Source: Bacteroidales bacterium (GTDB lineage Bacteria; Bacteroidota; Bacteroidia; Bacteroidales; Muribaculaceae). From it: a stretch of DNA of 61,458 nucleotides. Position 1 is the stretch's first letter. Each line of letters opens with the position of its first letter. The DNA lies in assembly GCA_020859845.1 (NCBI GenBank), contig JAJBVL010000076.1, positions 1 to 61,458 on the forward strand, in the 5' to 3' direction. The notes beneath the pieces were generated by a model. The model did not search any database. It saw only the letters and a program-made list of their open reading frames with translations, and was not told the origin of the DNA. Of the stretch, positions 9,187-17,402 are shown one piece after another. The position numbers and the translations under genes are program-made.

Positions 9187-10080
9187 ATGAATTATCGCAT
9201 AGGAGACTTTAATCTGCGTATATGGAGCTCCGACCATGCCATCGAGAGTGGCCTGGGACGGATGTTGCCTACATTTGAGCCTTTTATAGTCTCCACCGAG
9301 CCTTCAGAGCCCTCGCTCCTCGACCTTCAACTCTCCTGCCGCACCACCGACTCCATTATGCTCCCGACCGATGCAAGGCTCATCGAGTCGTCGGCCGATG
9401 ATTTAGGATATTTTAGGTTATCGGAGTCGGAACAGTCAGGCTATTGGGTGGAGCTACGCCATCGTGCCCACACCTCCACCCATTACCTGACTTTTGACCC
9501 ATTATGTCTGCATCCTCGAGTGTCGCTCAACCTCGCCGACCCTTTTGTGGGCAACGCTCTGAGTTCGCTGATACGCATCCTCTTCTCCCAAGCTATCCTC
9601 TACCATCAGGCAGTGGCCATTCATGCCTCTGCCGTGGTCTATCAAGGACGGGCCTACCTCTTTCTGGGCCGCAGCGGCACAGGCAAAAGCACCCACTCGC
9701 GCCTATGGCTTCATGCCCTACCTTCGGCCCACCTGCTCAACGACGACAACCCCCTGCTGCGCTTCGTAAATGGCGAGCTTTACGCCTATGGCTCGCCGTG
9801 GAGCGGCAAGACCTCTTGCCACCTCAACGAGCGTGCACGGGTGGGAGCTATCCTACGCCTGCGTCAAGCCTCCCACGACCACTACTGGCCGCTCACGGGA
9901 GTGGAAGCCTTTAAAGCCCTCCTCCCCTCATGCTTTGCCATCAGGCGCTCGGCTGCTCTGCAGGAGCTCCTCGCCTCCCATCTCTCACAGATAGTGGAGG
10001 CCGCCCCTATAGGCCTGCTCGACTGTAGGCCCGACCCGCAAGCAGCCCAGCTCTCAATTAGCAACCTAATCATATCCTAA
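9187..10080 (+). CDS. HPr-kinase-like P-loop protein (HprK-type serine kinase family)
   Basis: A 297-residue protein. The C-terminal half carries the HprK-like kinase core: HASAVVYQGRAYLFLG, the Walker A GRSGTGKST at residues 161-169, the acidic LLNDDNPLL, and the characteristic YGSPWSGKTSCHLNERA. The N-terminal ~130 residues are a variable beta-rich region without recognised domain. It lacks the full-length partner domain of true HPr kinase/phosphorylase, and no HPr gene is nearby. Relatives are encoded next to PqqD and nucleotidyltransferase genes; one, in a lasso-peptide cluster, phosphorylates the peptide's C-terminal serine. I therefore infer a kinase acting in a modification pathway together with the two upstream genes. 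The substrate is unknown. Confidence 0.82.
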   Translation: MNYRIGDFNLRIWSSDHAIESGLGRMLPTFEPFIVSTEPSEPSLLDLQLSCRTTDSIMLPTDARLIESSADDLGYFRLSESEQSGYWVELRHRAHTSTHYLTFDPLCLHPRVSLNLADPFVGNALSSLIRILFSQAILYHQAVAIHASAVVYQGRAYLFLGRSGTGKSTHSRLWLHALPSAHLLNDDNPLLRFVNGELYAYGSPWSGKTSCHLNERARVGAILRLRQASHDHYWPLTGVEAFKALLPSCFAIRRSAALQELLASHLSQIVEAAPIGLLDCRPDPQAAQLSISNLIIS

Positions 10081-10096
10081 ATATCTACAAATCGCA

Positions 10097-10891
10097 ATGA
10101 AAAAAGCAATCTATTTAACCTTGCTCGCTACCGCTCTACTGACTTCGGCGTGCAAAGGCAACAAAGACATCGCTTACCTTCAGAATATGAAGGAGGGTGT
10201 CAACTACCCCTTCGAGCCCAAGCGCGAGATTGTGCTCCAAGAAAACGACCTTCTTGCCATCACCGTCACCTGCCCCAAGCCTGAGTTGGCTCTACCCTTC
10301 AACTCGCGCAACGGCGCAGTGGCTATCACCGACCAAGGCAACCTGACGGCCGTATCCGATGGCAGCGAGACCCAGCGCGAGGGATATCGTATCGACCCCA
10401 ATGGCAACATCCACATGCCCATCCTCGGCAAGATCCACGCCGAGGGCATGTATATGGACCAACTCGAGGATGAGATACGCCAGCGCATCATCGATGGCGA
10501 TTATATCCTCGACCCACAAGTGTCGGTGGCGCTGCTCAACTTTAAGTACACTGTGCTGGGGGCTGTGGGCCATAGTGGTACATTCACGGCAGATGGCGAC
10601 CGTGTCACCCTGCTCGAAGCACTGGCAAAGGCTGGCGACATCACAGCCAACGGCGACCATAAGAAAGTGGCAGTGATACGCGAAGTAGATGGCAAGCGCC
10701 TTCGCATCGACCACGACATGCGCAATCTCAACACCCTCAATTCGCCCCACTTCTTTCTTCAACCCAACGACATAGTCTACGTGGAGCCAAAGTATAAGAA
10801 GAAGGACAACGAAGACCGCCGATACCAGTTTACGGCCACCTTCCTTAGCATCATCACAGCCATCTGCTCGGTCATCTGGGCCACAAAGTAA
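10097..10891 (+). CDS. Polysaccharide export lipoprotein, Wza/GumB family
   Basis: A 264-residue lipoprotein with signal peptide and lipobox LLTSAC (Cys19). It contains the Poly_export domain (QENDLLAITVTCPKPEL onward; later GYRIDPNGNIHMPILGKI) followed by an SLBB domain (KYTVLGAVGHSGTF ... LLEALAKAGDITANGD). A short hydrophobic C-terminal helix (FTATFLSIITAICSVIW) is typical of Bacteroidetes Wza homologues. It forms the outer-membrane pore through which the exopolysaccharide leaves the cell, together with the Wzc-type partner encoded 33 bases downstream. Confidence 0.93.
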   Translation: MKKAIYLTLLATALLTSACKGNKDIAYLQNMKEGVNYPFEPKREIVLQENDLLAITVTCPKPELALPFNSRNGAVAITDQGNLTAVSDGSETQREGYRIDPNGNIHMPILGKIHAEGMYMDQLEDEIRQRIIDGDYILDPQVSVALLNFKYTVLGAVGHSGTFTADGDRVTLLEALAKAGDITANGDHKKVAVIREVDGKRLRIDHDMRNLNTLNSPHFFLQPNDIVYVEPKYKKKDNEDRRYQFTATFLSIITAICSVIWATK

Positions 10892-10924
10892 AGCAAAAAA
10901 TCACCTCTAAATACTCTCTCAGCA

Positions 10925-13801
10925 ATGGTCAATTCACCCTATTCTAATCCTCAAGGACGGAGTCAGACCACAGGGCAGCAGAAGCTAAGTGTCACCGACC
11001 TGTGGTATTATCTCGTGGCCCACTGGTGGTGGTTTGTGATAGCCGTCGTGGTGTGTGGGTCGCTGGCGTGGCTCTACTGTGCCAGTTCGCCACGCATCTA
11101 TTATCGCTCAGCTACTGTGGTAATCAAGGATCCCGAGAACAAAAGCTACTCGGCAGGCCTCGACCGACTTGACAACTATATCAATCGTGTCAATGTGGCC
11201 AATGAAGTGCTTCAGTTTAAGTCGGCCACGCTGATGACCGAGGTTGTGAAGCGGCTCGACGCCAACATGTGCTATAGCGTCAAGGACACCCTGCGCCAGC
11301 GCGAGCTCTATTCCTCGTCGCCCATCAAAGCCACCATTGGAGGTATTCATCCGGAGCGGCCTCTGCGATTCAACGTCGTCCCTCTCGACTCTACCCACGT
11401 GGCTATTACCGACATCACGGGTGTAGCGCTCCAGGCCGATAAGCGCTACAAGCTACAGCTGGGCACTACTATGAAACTCGACGACGAGGGCCTGACCCTC
11501 ACCGTCAGCCCTACGCGTCATTATACGCCCCAGTGGCGTGGCCGCGAGATTGAGGTGAACCACCAGCCGCTGAGCGATATGGTGCTTTACTTCCAAGGCA
11601 ATATGTCGATACGCCAAGCCGAGGACGAGACCTCTATCTTGACAGTAGCCATGCAAGATGTGTCGGGCCAGAGGGCGGTGGATGTCATCAACACTCTCAT
11701 CGACGTGTACAACACCGAGGCTATCAACGACAAAAACCGTGTGGCCATCAACACAGGGCAGTTTATCGATGAGCGTATTCGCATCATCGAGAATGAACTG
11801 GGAGGGGTGGAGAGCGAGTTGCAGCAGTTTAAACGTCAGCATGGAATAGTCGACATCGGCTCCACTACCAGCCGCTATATGGCCGAGACGGAGCGATTTG
11901 ATATGCAGGAGATAGAGCATCAAGCTCAGCTTGAATGGGCGCGCTACGTCAAGAATTATCTGGAGAATCCTGTGGATGGCGACTATCTCATCCCCACACA
12001 GACGGGGCTTGCCGGAATGAACCTTGAGCAGCAGATAAGCCAATACAACTCGCTGATGCTCAAGCGTCAGCGCCTGAGCGAAGAGAGCGGAGCCTCCAAC
12101 CCCGTGCTCGAAGAGATGGACGACCATCTCCACTCGTCGCGCCAGGCCATCATCCGCTCCATCGACAATCTGATAGCCAACCTCAATCAGAAGCGCGGCA
12201 ACGCTGCTGAGCAGAAGAGCCGGTCGGTGGGGATGATAGCCAGCATTCCTGCCACCCAGCGCGAGATGCTCTCCATAGAGCGTCAGCAAAAGATAAAGGA
12301 GACGCTCTACATGTTTCTGCTCAACAAGCGCGAGGAGAATGCTCTCACACAGGCTATGGCCGACAACAATGCTCGCATGATCGACACCCCTAAAGGACCT
12401 CGTTTCCCCATCTTTCCCAAGCCCAAACGCACCATTGCCTTGGGCATTGTACTTGGAGTGGTGTTGACCGCTGGCATCTTGCTCTTCCGTCTCTTCATCG
12501 ACAACAAGGTAAGGAGCCGCAAGGACTTTGAAGGCCTGGTCAGTGTGCCTTTCCTGGGCGACATCCCCTTTGATAAGAAGACAGGCAAGAGTCCGGCTCT
12601 GCTCCAAAGCAGCGATGAGACCGACGACATGCTGGCCGAGGCCTTTCGTATGTTGCGCACCAACTTGATGTTTTTCAACAAGCCTGATCATCCCGTCAAG
12701 GTCATCACGCTGTCGTCGTTTAACGAAGGGGCTGGCAAGACCTTCCTCACAATCAATCTGGCTCGCGCTCTGGCCAGAGCCAATAAGCGAGTGCTCGTGA
12801 TTGACCTCGACGTGAGAAAAGGTACCTTGACGCGTTCACTTAGCGCTCGCCGTGTGGGTGTCACTAATTATATCATCGACCCCGAAACGTCGCTTCAGTC
12901 GATAGTGCAGACCATAGGCAACATCGACTTTATAGCCTCGGGGGCTGTGGCTCCCAACCCAGCCGAACTGCTGATGGACCAACGCCTCGACCTCCTGCTA
13001 CAGAAGCTGCGCGGCTCCTACGACTTTATCATCGCCGACAATGTGCCGGTAGGTGTGGTGGCCGACGCTACGATAGCCAACCGCATTGCCGACTTGACCC
13101 TCTTTGTGGTGCGCGTTGGTCGCTTCGACCGTCGTCAGATACCCGACATCGAGACGCTCTACCAAGAAGGCAAACTCAACAATATGGTGCTCGTGCTCAA
13201 CGGTGTGGATGTATCCCATCATTATGGCTATTATGGAGGGTATGGCTACTATGGCTCTTATGGCTACAGGGGCTATGGCTACGGATATGGCAAACGCTCC
13301 AAGAATATTGCCCAGAAGACTAAGGACCTCTCGGGGCGCCAGATTGCCATATGTCTGTTGGCACTCGTCGTGGGCTCTTCGCTCTTACTCTGGTCGTTCA
13401 TCCCCCGTCATGCCCCCCAGCAAGAAGACCCCGAAAAAACCATTGCCACAACAACAACTCCAACAACCGTAACAGCCCCAACAACTGTAACAACCCCAAC
13501 AACCATAACAACTTCAACAACCATAACACCCCCAACAACTGTAACAACTCCAAAAACCATAACAACTTCAACAACTGTAACACCCCCAACAACCATAACA
13601 ACCTCCTACTCGATTACTGGCCTTAAGACCACATGCACGCTTCAGCGTGGAGAATCGCTCAAGATACTCGCCGACCGCTACTATGGCGACAGCGAGCTGT
13701 GGCCCTACATAGCCCAATACAATCCGAAGATAAAGGACCCCAATGTAATCATGGCGGGTACTAAGATTCGCATTCCCAATCTCACTCCAGAAAACAATTA
13801 A
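10925..13801 (+). CDS. Wzc-type chain-length regulator / tyrosine autokinase with extra LysM domain
   Basis: A 958-residue protein. It starts with a Wzz domain and first membrane helix (WWFVIAVVVCGSLAWLYC), a long periplasmic coiled-coil part, and a second helix near residues 500-520. The cytoplasmic BY-kinase domain has Walker A in NEGAGKTF (Lys605), Walker A' in VLVIDLDVRKG and a tyrosine-rich cluster of 11 Tyr at residues 767-788. Typical Wzc ends there. This protein continues with a third membrane helix (807-826), a Thr/Pro repeat of eight hexapeptides (846-893) and a C-terminal LysM-like domain (GESLKILADRYYGD ... GTKIRIPN). The extension would put a peptidoglycan-binding module in the periplasm. 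It works with the upstream Wza to control polymer length and export by Tyr autophosphorylation. Confidence 0.93.
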   Translation: MVNSPYSNPQGRSQTTGQQKLSVTDLWYYLVAHWWWFVIAVVVCGSLAWLYCASSPRIYYRSATVVIKDPENKSYSAGLDRLDNYINRVNVANEVLQFKSATLMTEVVKRLDANMCYSVKDTLRQRELYSSSPIKATIGGIHPERPLRFNVVPLDSTHVAITDITGVALQADKRYKLQLGTTMKLDDEGLTLTVSPTRHYTPQWRGREIEVNHQPLSDMVLYFQGNMSIRQAEDETSILTVAMQDVSGQRAVDVINTLIDVYNTEAINDKNRVAINTGQFIDERIRIIENELGGVESELQQFKRQHGIVDIGSTTSRYMAETERFDMQEIEHQAQLEWARYVKNYLENPVDGDYLIPTQTGLAGMNLEQQISQYNSLMLKRQRLSEESGASNPVLEEMDDHLHSSRQAIIRSIDNLIANLNQKRGNAAEQKSRSVGMIASIPATQREMLSIERQQKIKETLYMFLLNKREENALTQAMADNNARMIDTPKGPRFPIFPKPKRTIALGIVLGVVLTAGILLFRLFIDNKVRSRKDFEGLVSVPFLGDIPFDKKTGKSPALLQSSDETDDMLAEAFRMLRTNLMFFNKPDHPVKVITLSSFNEGAGKTFLTINLARALARANKRVLVIDLDVRKGTLTRSLSARRVGVTNYIIDPETSLQSIVQTIGNIDFIASGAVAPNPAELLMDQRLDLLLQKLRGSYDFIIADNVPVGVVADATIANRIADLTLFVVRVGRFDRRQIPDIETLYQEGKLNNMVLVLNGVDVSHHYGYYGGYGYYGSYGYRGYGYGYGKRSKNIAQKTKDLSGRQIAICLLALVVGSSLLLWSFIPRHAPQQEDPEKTIATTTTPTTVTAPTTVTTPTTITTSTTITPPTTVTTPKTITTSTTVTPPTTITTSYSITGLKTTCTLQRGESLKILADRYYGDSELWPYIAQYNPKIKDPNVIMAGTKIRIPNLTPENN
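13460..13603 (+). repeat. Tandem 18-bp coding repeat (8 units) in the Wzc linker
   Basis: Eight imperfect 18-base units rich in ACA/ACC codons encode a hexapeptide series of the form (P/S)-T-T-(V/I)-T-(T/A/P). The array forms the linker between the third membrane helix and the LysM domain. Units differ by a few bases but keep exact 18-base spacing, so copy number could change by slippage without breaking the frame. Confidence 0.85.
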
Positions 13802-13830
13802 ATCAATCATTATAATCCCTACTAAAGCAA

Positions 13831-14019
13831 ATGGAAACGACTAAGAAACCCTATGTGGCGCCTCTCACCACTGTCTCTGATGTAGAACTGGAAGGTAGCT
13901 TCTGTGTATCCCACGTTGAACCCGGCATGGAGATCAACGAACGTCAACGCCATATCGAGATTGAACAGCAACCCGATGGTGGCACTATGGACTTTTCTAA
14001 GGGCTCGTGGGATGAATAA
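13831..14019 (+). CDS. 62-residue peptide of unknown function, precursor-like
   Basis: A short gene starting METTKKPYVAPLTTV and ending TMDFSKGSWDE. The N-terminal part K-K-x-Y-x-x-P followed by an acidic/aliphatic stretch ending GSFCVS resembles many small Bacteroidales proteins found beside surface-protein genes. The remainder is polar and highly charged, with one Cys (residue 25) and no signal peptide. It lies 29 bases after the kinase gene and 48 bases before the fimbrillin-like lipoprotein gene. With PqqD, HprK-like, S26 peptidase and ABC exporter genes in the same locus it is a candidate modified or secreted peptide, the first half acting as leader. That role is inference; the start codon, size and context are what is seen. 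Confidence 0.7.
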   Translation: METTKKPYVAPLTTVSDVELEGSFCVSHVEPGMEINERQRHIEIEQQPDGGTMDFSKGSWDE

Positions 14020-14067
14020 TCCCCTCGCGCCGTCAATCGCTTTTCTGCAACTCTCACATTTCGAGCT

Positions 14068-16065
14068 ATGAAAACAGTAATATCATCTTCCTTGGCGTTG
14101 CTGGCTGCCGCAGTCATGGCTGGTGGATGTTCCGAACATTCCACGGATGAACCTCCAGTAGATCCAGGCAATACCCCCAGCACATCCGCCGGCTATCCTG
14201 GCAAGGAGATAGTCTTTGCTGGCAGCACGGAGGGTAGTAGCCGTAGCCTTTCGCGCACGGCCTACGATGGCTACGACGCAGCCTCACGATTTAATATCCA
14301 CTGGACATCGGGCGACCTGATACGCATCTATTCGCCCGATGTCAATAAGAAGATAGCAGCCGACCCCACCTTCACGCCTCCATCTACTCAGGTAGGCACT
14401 TATGAGGTTGACGTGCCTCACGCCGATGATAGTCCATATCACAACACCATCACATGGTCGGCGCTCGACCGTCTTTATTGGAGCGATGGACAGCCTCAAG
14501 GCTATTGGGGAGGTACTAATACTGACGACTCAGAAACGGGCTATCATCGATTCTTCGCTGCCTATCCCGATGGCCGAGTTCTCGGAGCGCCTACGCTTGA
14601 AGAGGTCCGCGGCGATGCCATCTATCGCATGGAGTATTGGACCAACCAGATATGCACCATCACCGATGCTTCGACCGTCAACACGGGCGACTCTCTCATC
14701 TACTACGCTGAACCAAACATGAAGAATGCCTACATGATGGCCATGAAGGAGGTGAAATACAACGAAGACCACGTGCTGCTCGACTTCGACCCCATCATGA
14801 CTACGCTCGACATCAAGGTGACAGCCGGAGGGTTTGAGGTGCCAACCGGTGTTGTAGCCTATCATCGCGTCACTGGCGTGAGTGTGATAATGCCCCGTGG
14901 TATGGTGCGGGGGGAGATACAATACAATCTCAAGAACGGTACGGCCCACGCTGCGGGGGGTATCAACAATTCGCGACCTGAAGAAGGCGCTGGTTTCCTG
15001 GTGGAAGATTCGTATGACGCGTATACCGAATCGGTGTTTGTAGGCATCTACGATGACCGCACTGGCAATCATTATGTTGACCTCTGCGAGGGAGAGTCGG
15101 TGAGTCTCATGGCTTTCCTGCCTCCTATCCCGCAGGATCTGACCGAGGGAGTGAAAATCCGTGTGCATACCACAGGCGCCTTTGAATACACCAAGACGCT
15201 CCCTGGTACTCTCCTACAGCAGAGCCGCGTGGATATCAAGCTGCCCAAAGTAAATCCCTTTGACACCCAGACCGTCAACCTATGGATGGCCCAGCTAGAC
15301 GATGACATCCCGGTGGCTCAGCTTTGCATACCCGGGGATAAAGTAAGCTATTGGATTCCTTCGAGTGGTAACACCACGACTTCTTCTCAGGCACAAGATA
15401 AGACTACAAAGTTGTTAAATCAAGGTGTAAGAGCTTTTGATATTCGAGGAACTGATGATGATAGATGGGGTGATATATTCCAAGCTATTGTCGATTTTCT
15501 TGATGATAATCCTACTGAATTTGTTTTTGTTTTTGACAATAGAGATACAAGCGGCGATTTATTCCATATTCCTTATCAAAATAGAAATATAATTAAAGGA
15601 GATTATTTATGGGATATATCTTCCTCAACAGAAAAAACGGTTGGAAATCTTCGTAAGCATATAATATACGTGAGCGCATCGCATGAATTGTCGGGCGTTC
15701 ACTATTACTGGTATTCAGTATATTTTAAAAGTGGATCAACATGGACGCGTGTACAAGCGGATAATTATGTAGTGGTAGATAACGCCTTAGAAACAGCTTC
15801 TAATTCTTATGTATCATTTGACTTCGATGCCGATGCTTCTAAACTCACTTTCAGACCTATTAGAGAAAATGGGGATTCGACCTTTGACGTTTATAAAATA
15901 ATAGGCGTTAATGGGCTCACATGCGGCACTGCCAAAGAAATACAGACTGGAGGCCGAACTGGAATTGTAATGCTGCCTCAAGCTGGCGTTGAAAGCGTTT
16001 ACGGCGATGTCCTCTTGCAGACTCTTATCGACTGCAACTTCAAATTTCATTATCGTCCCTTTTAA
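14068..16065 (+). CDS. Fimbrillin-like surface lipoprotein with degenerate PI-PLC-like C-terminal domain
   Basis: A 665-residue lipoprotein: signal peptide with lipobox AGGC (Cys21) followed by acidic/Ser residues suited to surface export. Residues ~45-400 match the fimbrillin-family layout (beta-sandwich, YDGYDAASRFNIHWTSGD; LLDFDPIMTTLDIKVTAG). From ~400 the sequence resembles the X domain of phosphatidylinositol phospholipase C: AQLDDDIPVAQLCIPG, LLNQGVRAFDIRG, then a run ending FLDDNPTEFVFVF. The usual P-G-T-H-D catalytic His is replaced (PGDKVS), and the second catalytic His is absent too, so it is probably a binding domain. The stretch ~15390-15960 is noticeably AT-richer than the rest. 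It starts a three-gene surface block with the OmpA-type gene 15 bases downstream. Confidence 0.75.
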   Translation: MKTVISSSLALLAAAVMAGGCSEHSTDEPPVDPGNTPSTSAGYPGKEIVFAGSTEGSSRSLSRTAYDGYDAASRFNIHWTSGDLIRIYSPDVNKKIAADPTFTPPSTQVGTYEVDVPHADDSPYHNTITWSALDRLYWSDGQPQGYWGGTNTDDSETGYHRFFAAYPDGRVLGAPTLEEVRGDAIYRMEYWTNQICTITDASTVNTGDSLIYYAEPNMKNAYMMAMKEVKYNEDHVLLDFDPIMTTLDIKVTAGGFEVPTGVVAYHRVTGVSVIMPRGMVRGEIQYNLKNGTAHAAGGINNSRPEEGAGFLVEDSYDAYTESVFVGIYDDRTGNHYVDLCEGESVSLMAFLPPIPQDLTEGVKIRVHTTGAFEYTKTLPGTLLQQSRVDIKLPKVNPFDTQTVNLWMAQLDDDIPVAQLCIPGDKVSYWIPSSGNTTTSSQAQDKTTKLLNQGVRAFDIRGTDDDRWGDIFQAIVDFLDDNPTEFVFVFDNRDTSGDLFHIPYQNRNIIKGDYLWDISSSTEKTVGNLRKHIIYVSASHELSGVHYYWYSVYFKSGSTWTRVQADNYVVVDNALETASNSYVSFDFDADASKLTFRPIRENGDSTFDVYKIIGVNGLTCGTAKEIQTGGRTGIVMLPQAGVESVYGDVLLQTLIDCNFKFHYRPF

Positions 16066-16080
16066 TCAAAATACAGCAAA

Positions 16081-17370
16081 ATGCGAAAAACTATCATATC
16101 TCTGGCGGCTATGACTATTGCTCTGGCCGCTGCGGCTCAAGACCTGCGAGAGCCTGCCAACAAGGTGGAGTATGAACCCGACGCTCTCCTCTTCAAGAAA
16201 GTGGAAGACTATGAGGTGAGCGACAACAACCACCAAGTGATTACCAATAAGTGGAAGGCCAACTGGTTTGTGCTGGCCAACGCTGGCGTCAACGCCTTTT
16301 GGGGCGACAAGACCGATGGCAGCTTCGGCTCGAGACTGTCGCCACAGTTCAACTTTGGCTTCGGTAAATGGTTTGTACCCGCCTTTGGCGTGAAATTACA
16401 AATGACGGGGTTCAGATCACAAGCAGATAAGTATGTACAGGGGCAATTCACCCATGGTAGCGCTACTTACTATGACAAGGAGGGACGGCCCTATTGGAAA
16501 GAGCGCCATAAATGGTGGGACATCAACCTCAACCTGATGCTCAACATCACGCGCCTTATCTATGGTTTTGAAGGCTACAATAGCTCTCACCTTAAAAATC
16601 AATTGATATTTTCCCTTGGTATCGGTGCTGTTCATAGTTATGATTTAGGAGGACCGGGTAAGCAGAACGAATGGGCTGGCCACATCGAACTTCAATATAG
16701 CCGTTTTCTCAACAAGAGCAAAGCCCTTTCAATCGACCTCACAGCTCGCTGTATGCTCTATGACACATGGTTTGACCAGGTGTTATATCATCAGCAGTTT
16801 GACGTCAACGCTTCTATCAATATCGGTTTCACCTACTACTTCAAGGAGCGTGGATGGAACAAAACCTCCAAGCGCTACACCTACTACTATCAGGACAATA
16901 TGGACCAAGTCAACGCCCTGCGCTTGCAGGTGGACAGCCTCCGCCATCAGCAGCCCGACACGGTCTATATTAAGGGTGAGGGCAGTCGAGTAGTGACGTT
17001 CCCCTATCTCGTCAACTTCGTAATTGACCGCGTGGAGGTGGCCAACCGCGAGCGTGTCAACCTCCGGTGGGTTGCCGAGATGATGAAAGAAACCCCCGAC
17101 CAGAAATATGTCATCAGCGGTTATGCCGACAAGTATACTGGCTCGCCGCAGCGCAATATGTGGCTCGCCATCCATCGCGCCGAGAATGTCTACAAGGTGT
17201 TGACGGAGGAATTTGGAGTACCTAAAGATCAGCTACTGCTTGCCGACTATGGCGGCGTGGATAATATGTTCTACGATGACAAGCAAGTGTCGCGCTCGGC
17301 CATCATCACGCGCTATGAAGGACAGCCGCTCAACACCTTCAAGGGTCAAGAACCCGACTATAAAGAGTGA
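16081..17370 (+). CDS. OmpA-family outer-membrane protein
   Basis: A 429-residue protein with a cleavable signal peptide (cleavage likely after AAAAAQ). Residues ~30-270 are rich in alternating aromatic/hydrophobic strands (e.g. WFVLANAGVNAFWGD) and form a predicted beta-barrel. A short coiled linker (QVDSLRHQQPD) leads to an OmpA-C peptidoglycan-binding domain from ~310: NFVIDRVEVANRERVNL, then ISGYADKYTGSP and the conserved LAIHRAENV, with the Asp and Arg used to bind diaminopimelate. It lies between two surface lipoproteins and may anchor them to the cell wall. A small AT-richer patch occurs at ~16560-16660. Confidence 0.85.
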   Translation: MRKTIISLAAMTIALAAAAQDLREPANKVEYEPDALLFKKVEDYEVSDNNHQVITNKWKANWFVLANAGVNAFWGDKTDGSFGSRLSPQFNFGFGKWFVPAFGVKLQMTGFRSQADKYVQGQFTHGSATYYDKEGRPYWKERHKWWDINLNLMLNITRLIYGFEGYNSSHLKNQLIFSLGIGAVHSYDLGGPGKQNEWAGHIELQYSRFLNKSKALSIDLTARCMLYDTWFDQVLYHQQFDVNASINIGFTYYFKERGWNKTSKRYTYYYQDNMDQVNALRLQVDSLRHQQPDTVYIKGEGSRVVTFPYLVNFVIDRVEVANRERVNLRWVAEMMKETPDQKYVISGYADKYTGSPQRNMWLAIHRAENVYKVLTEEFGVPKDQLLLADYGGVDNMFYDDKQVSRSAIITRYEGQPLNTFKGQEPDYKE

Positions 17371-17402
17371 AAAGACTATTAGTGAATAATGAAAATCGCA
17401 TT

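Noticed and set aside
9504-9914. 136-codon + strand frame inside the HprK-like gene
   Set aside because: Out-of-frame Ser/Arg/Pro-rich shadow of a gene with an intact P-loop.
6642-10080. Lasso-peptide biosynthesis cluster
   Set aside because: PqqD, HprK and nucleotidyltransferase genes are there, but the asparagine-synthase-like cyclase and transglutaminase-like protease are not found in the window.
11453-12691. 412-codon - strand open frame opposite the Wzc gene
   Set aside because: It mirrors the codon bias of the Wzc gene, has no recognisable domain and lies fully inside a gene with clear BY-kinase motifs.
13460-13603. Regular repeats considered as a CRISPR array
   Set aside because: The units are contiguous 18-base coding repeats without spacers.
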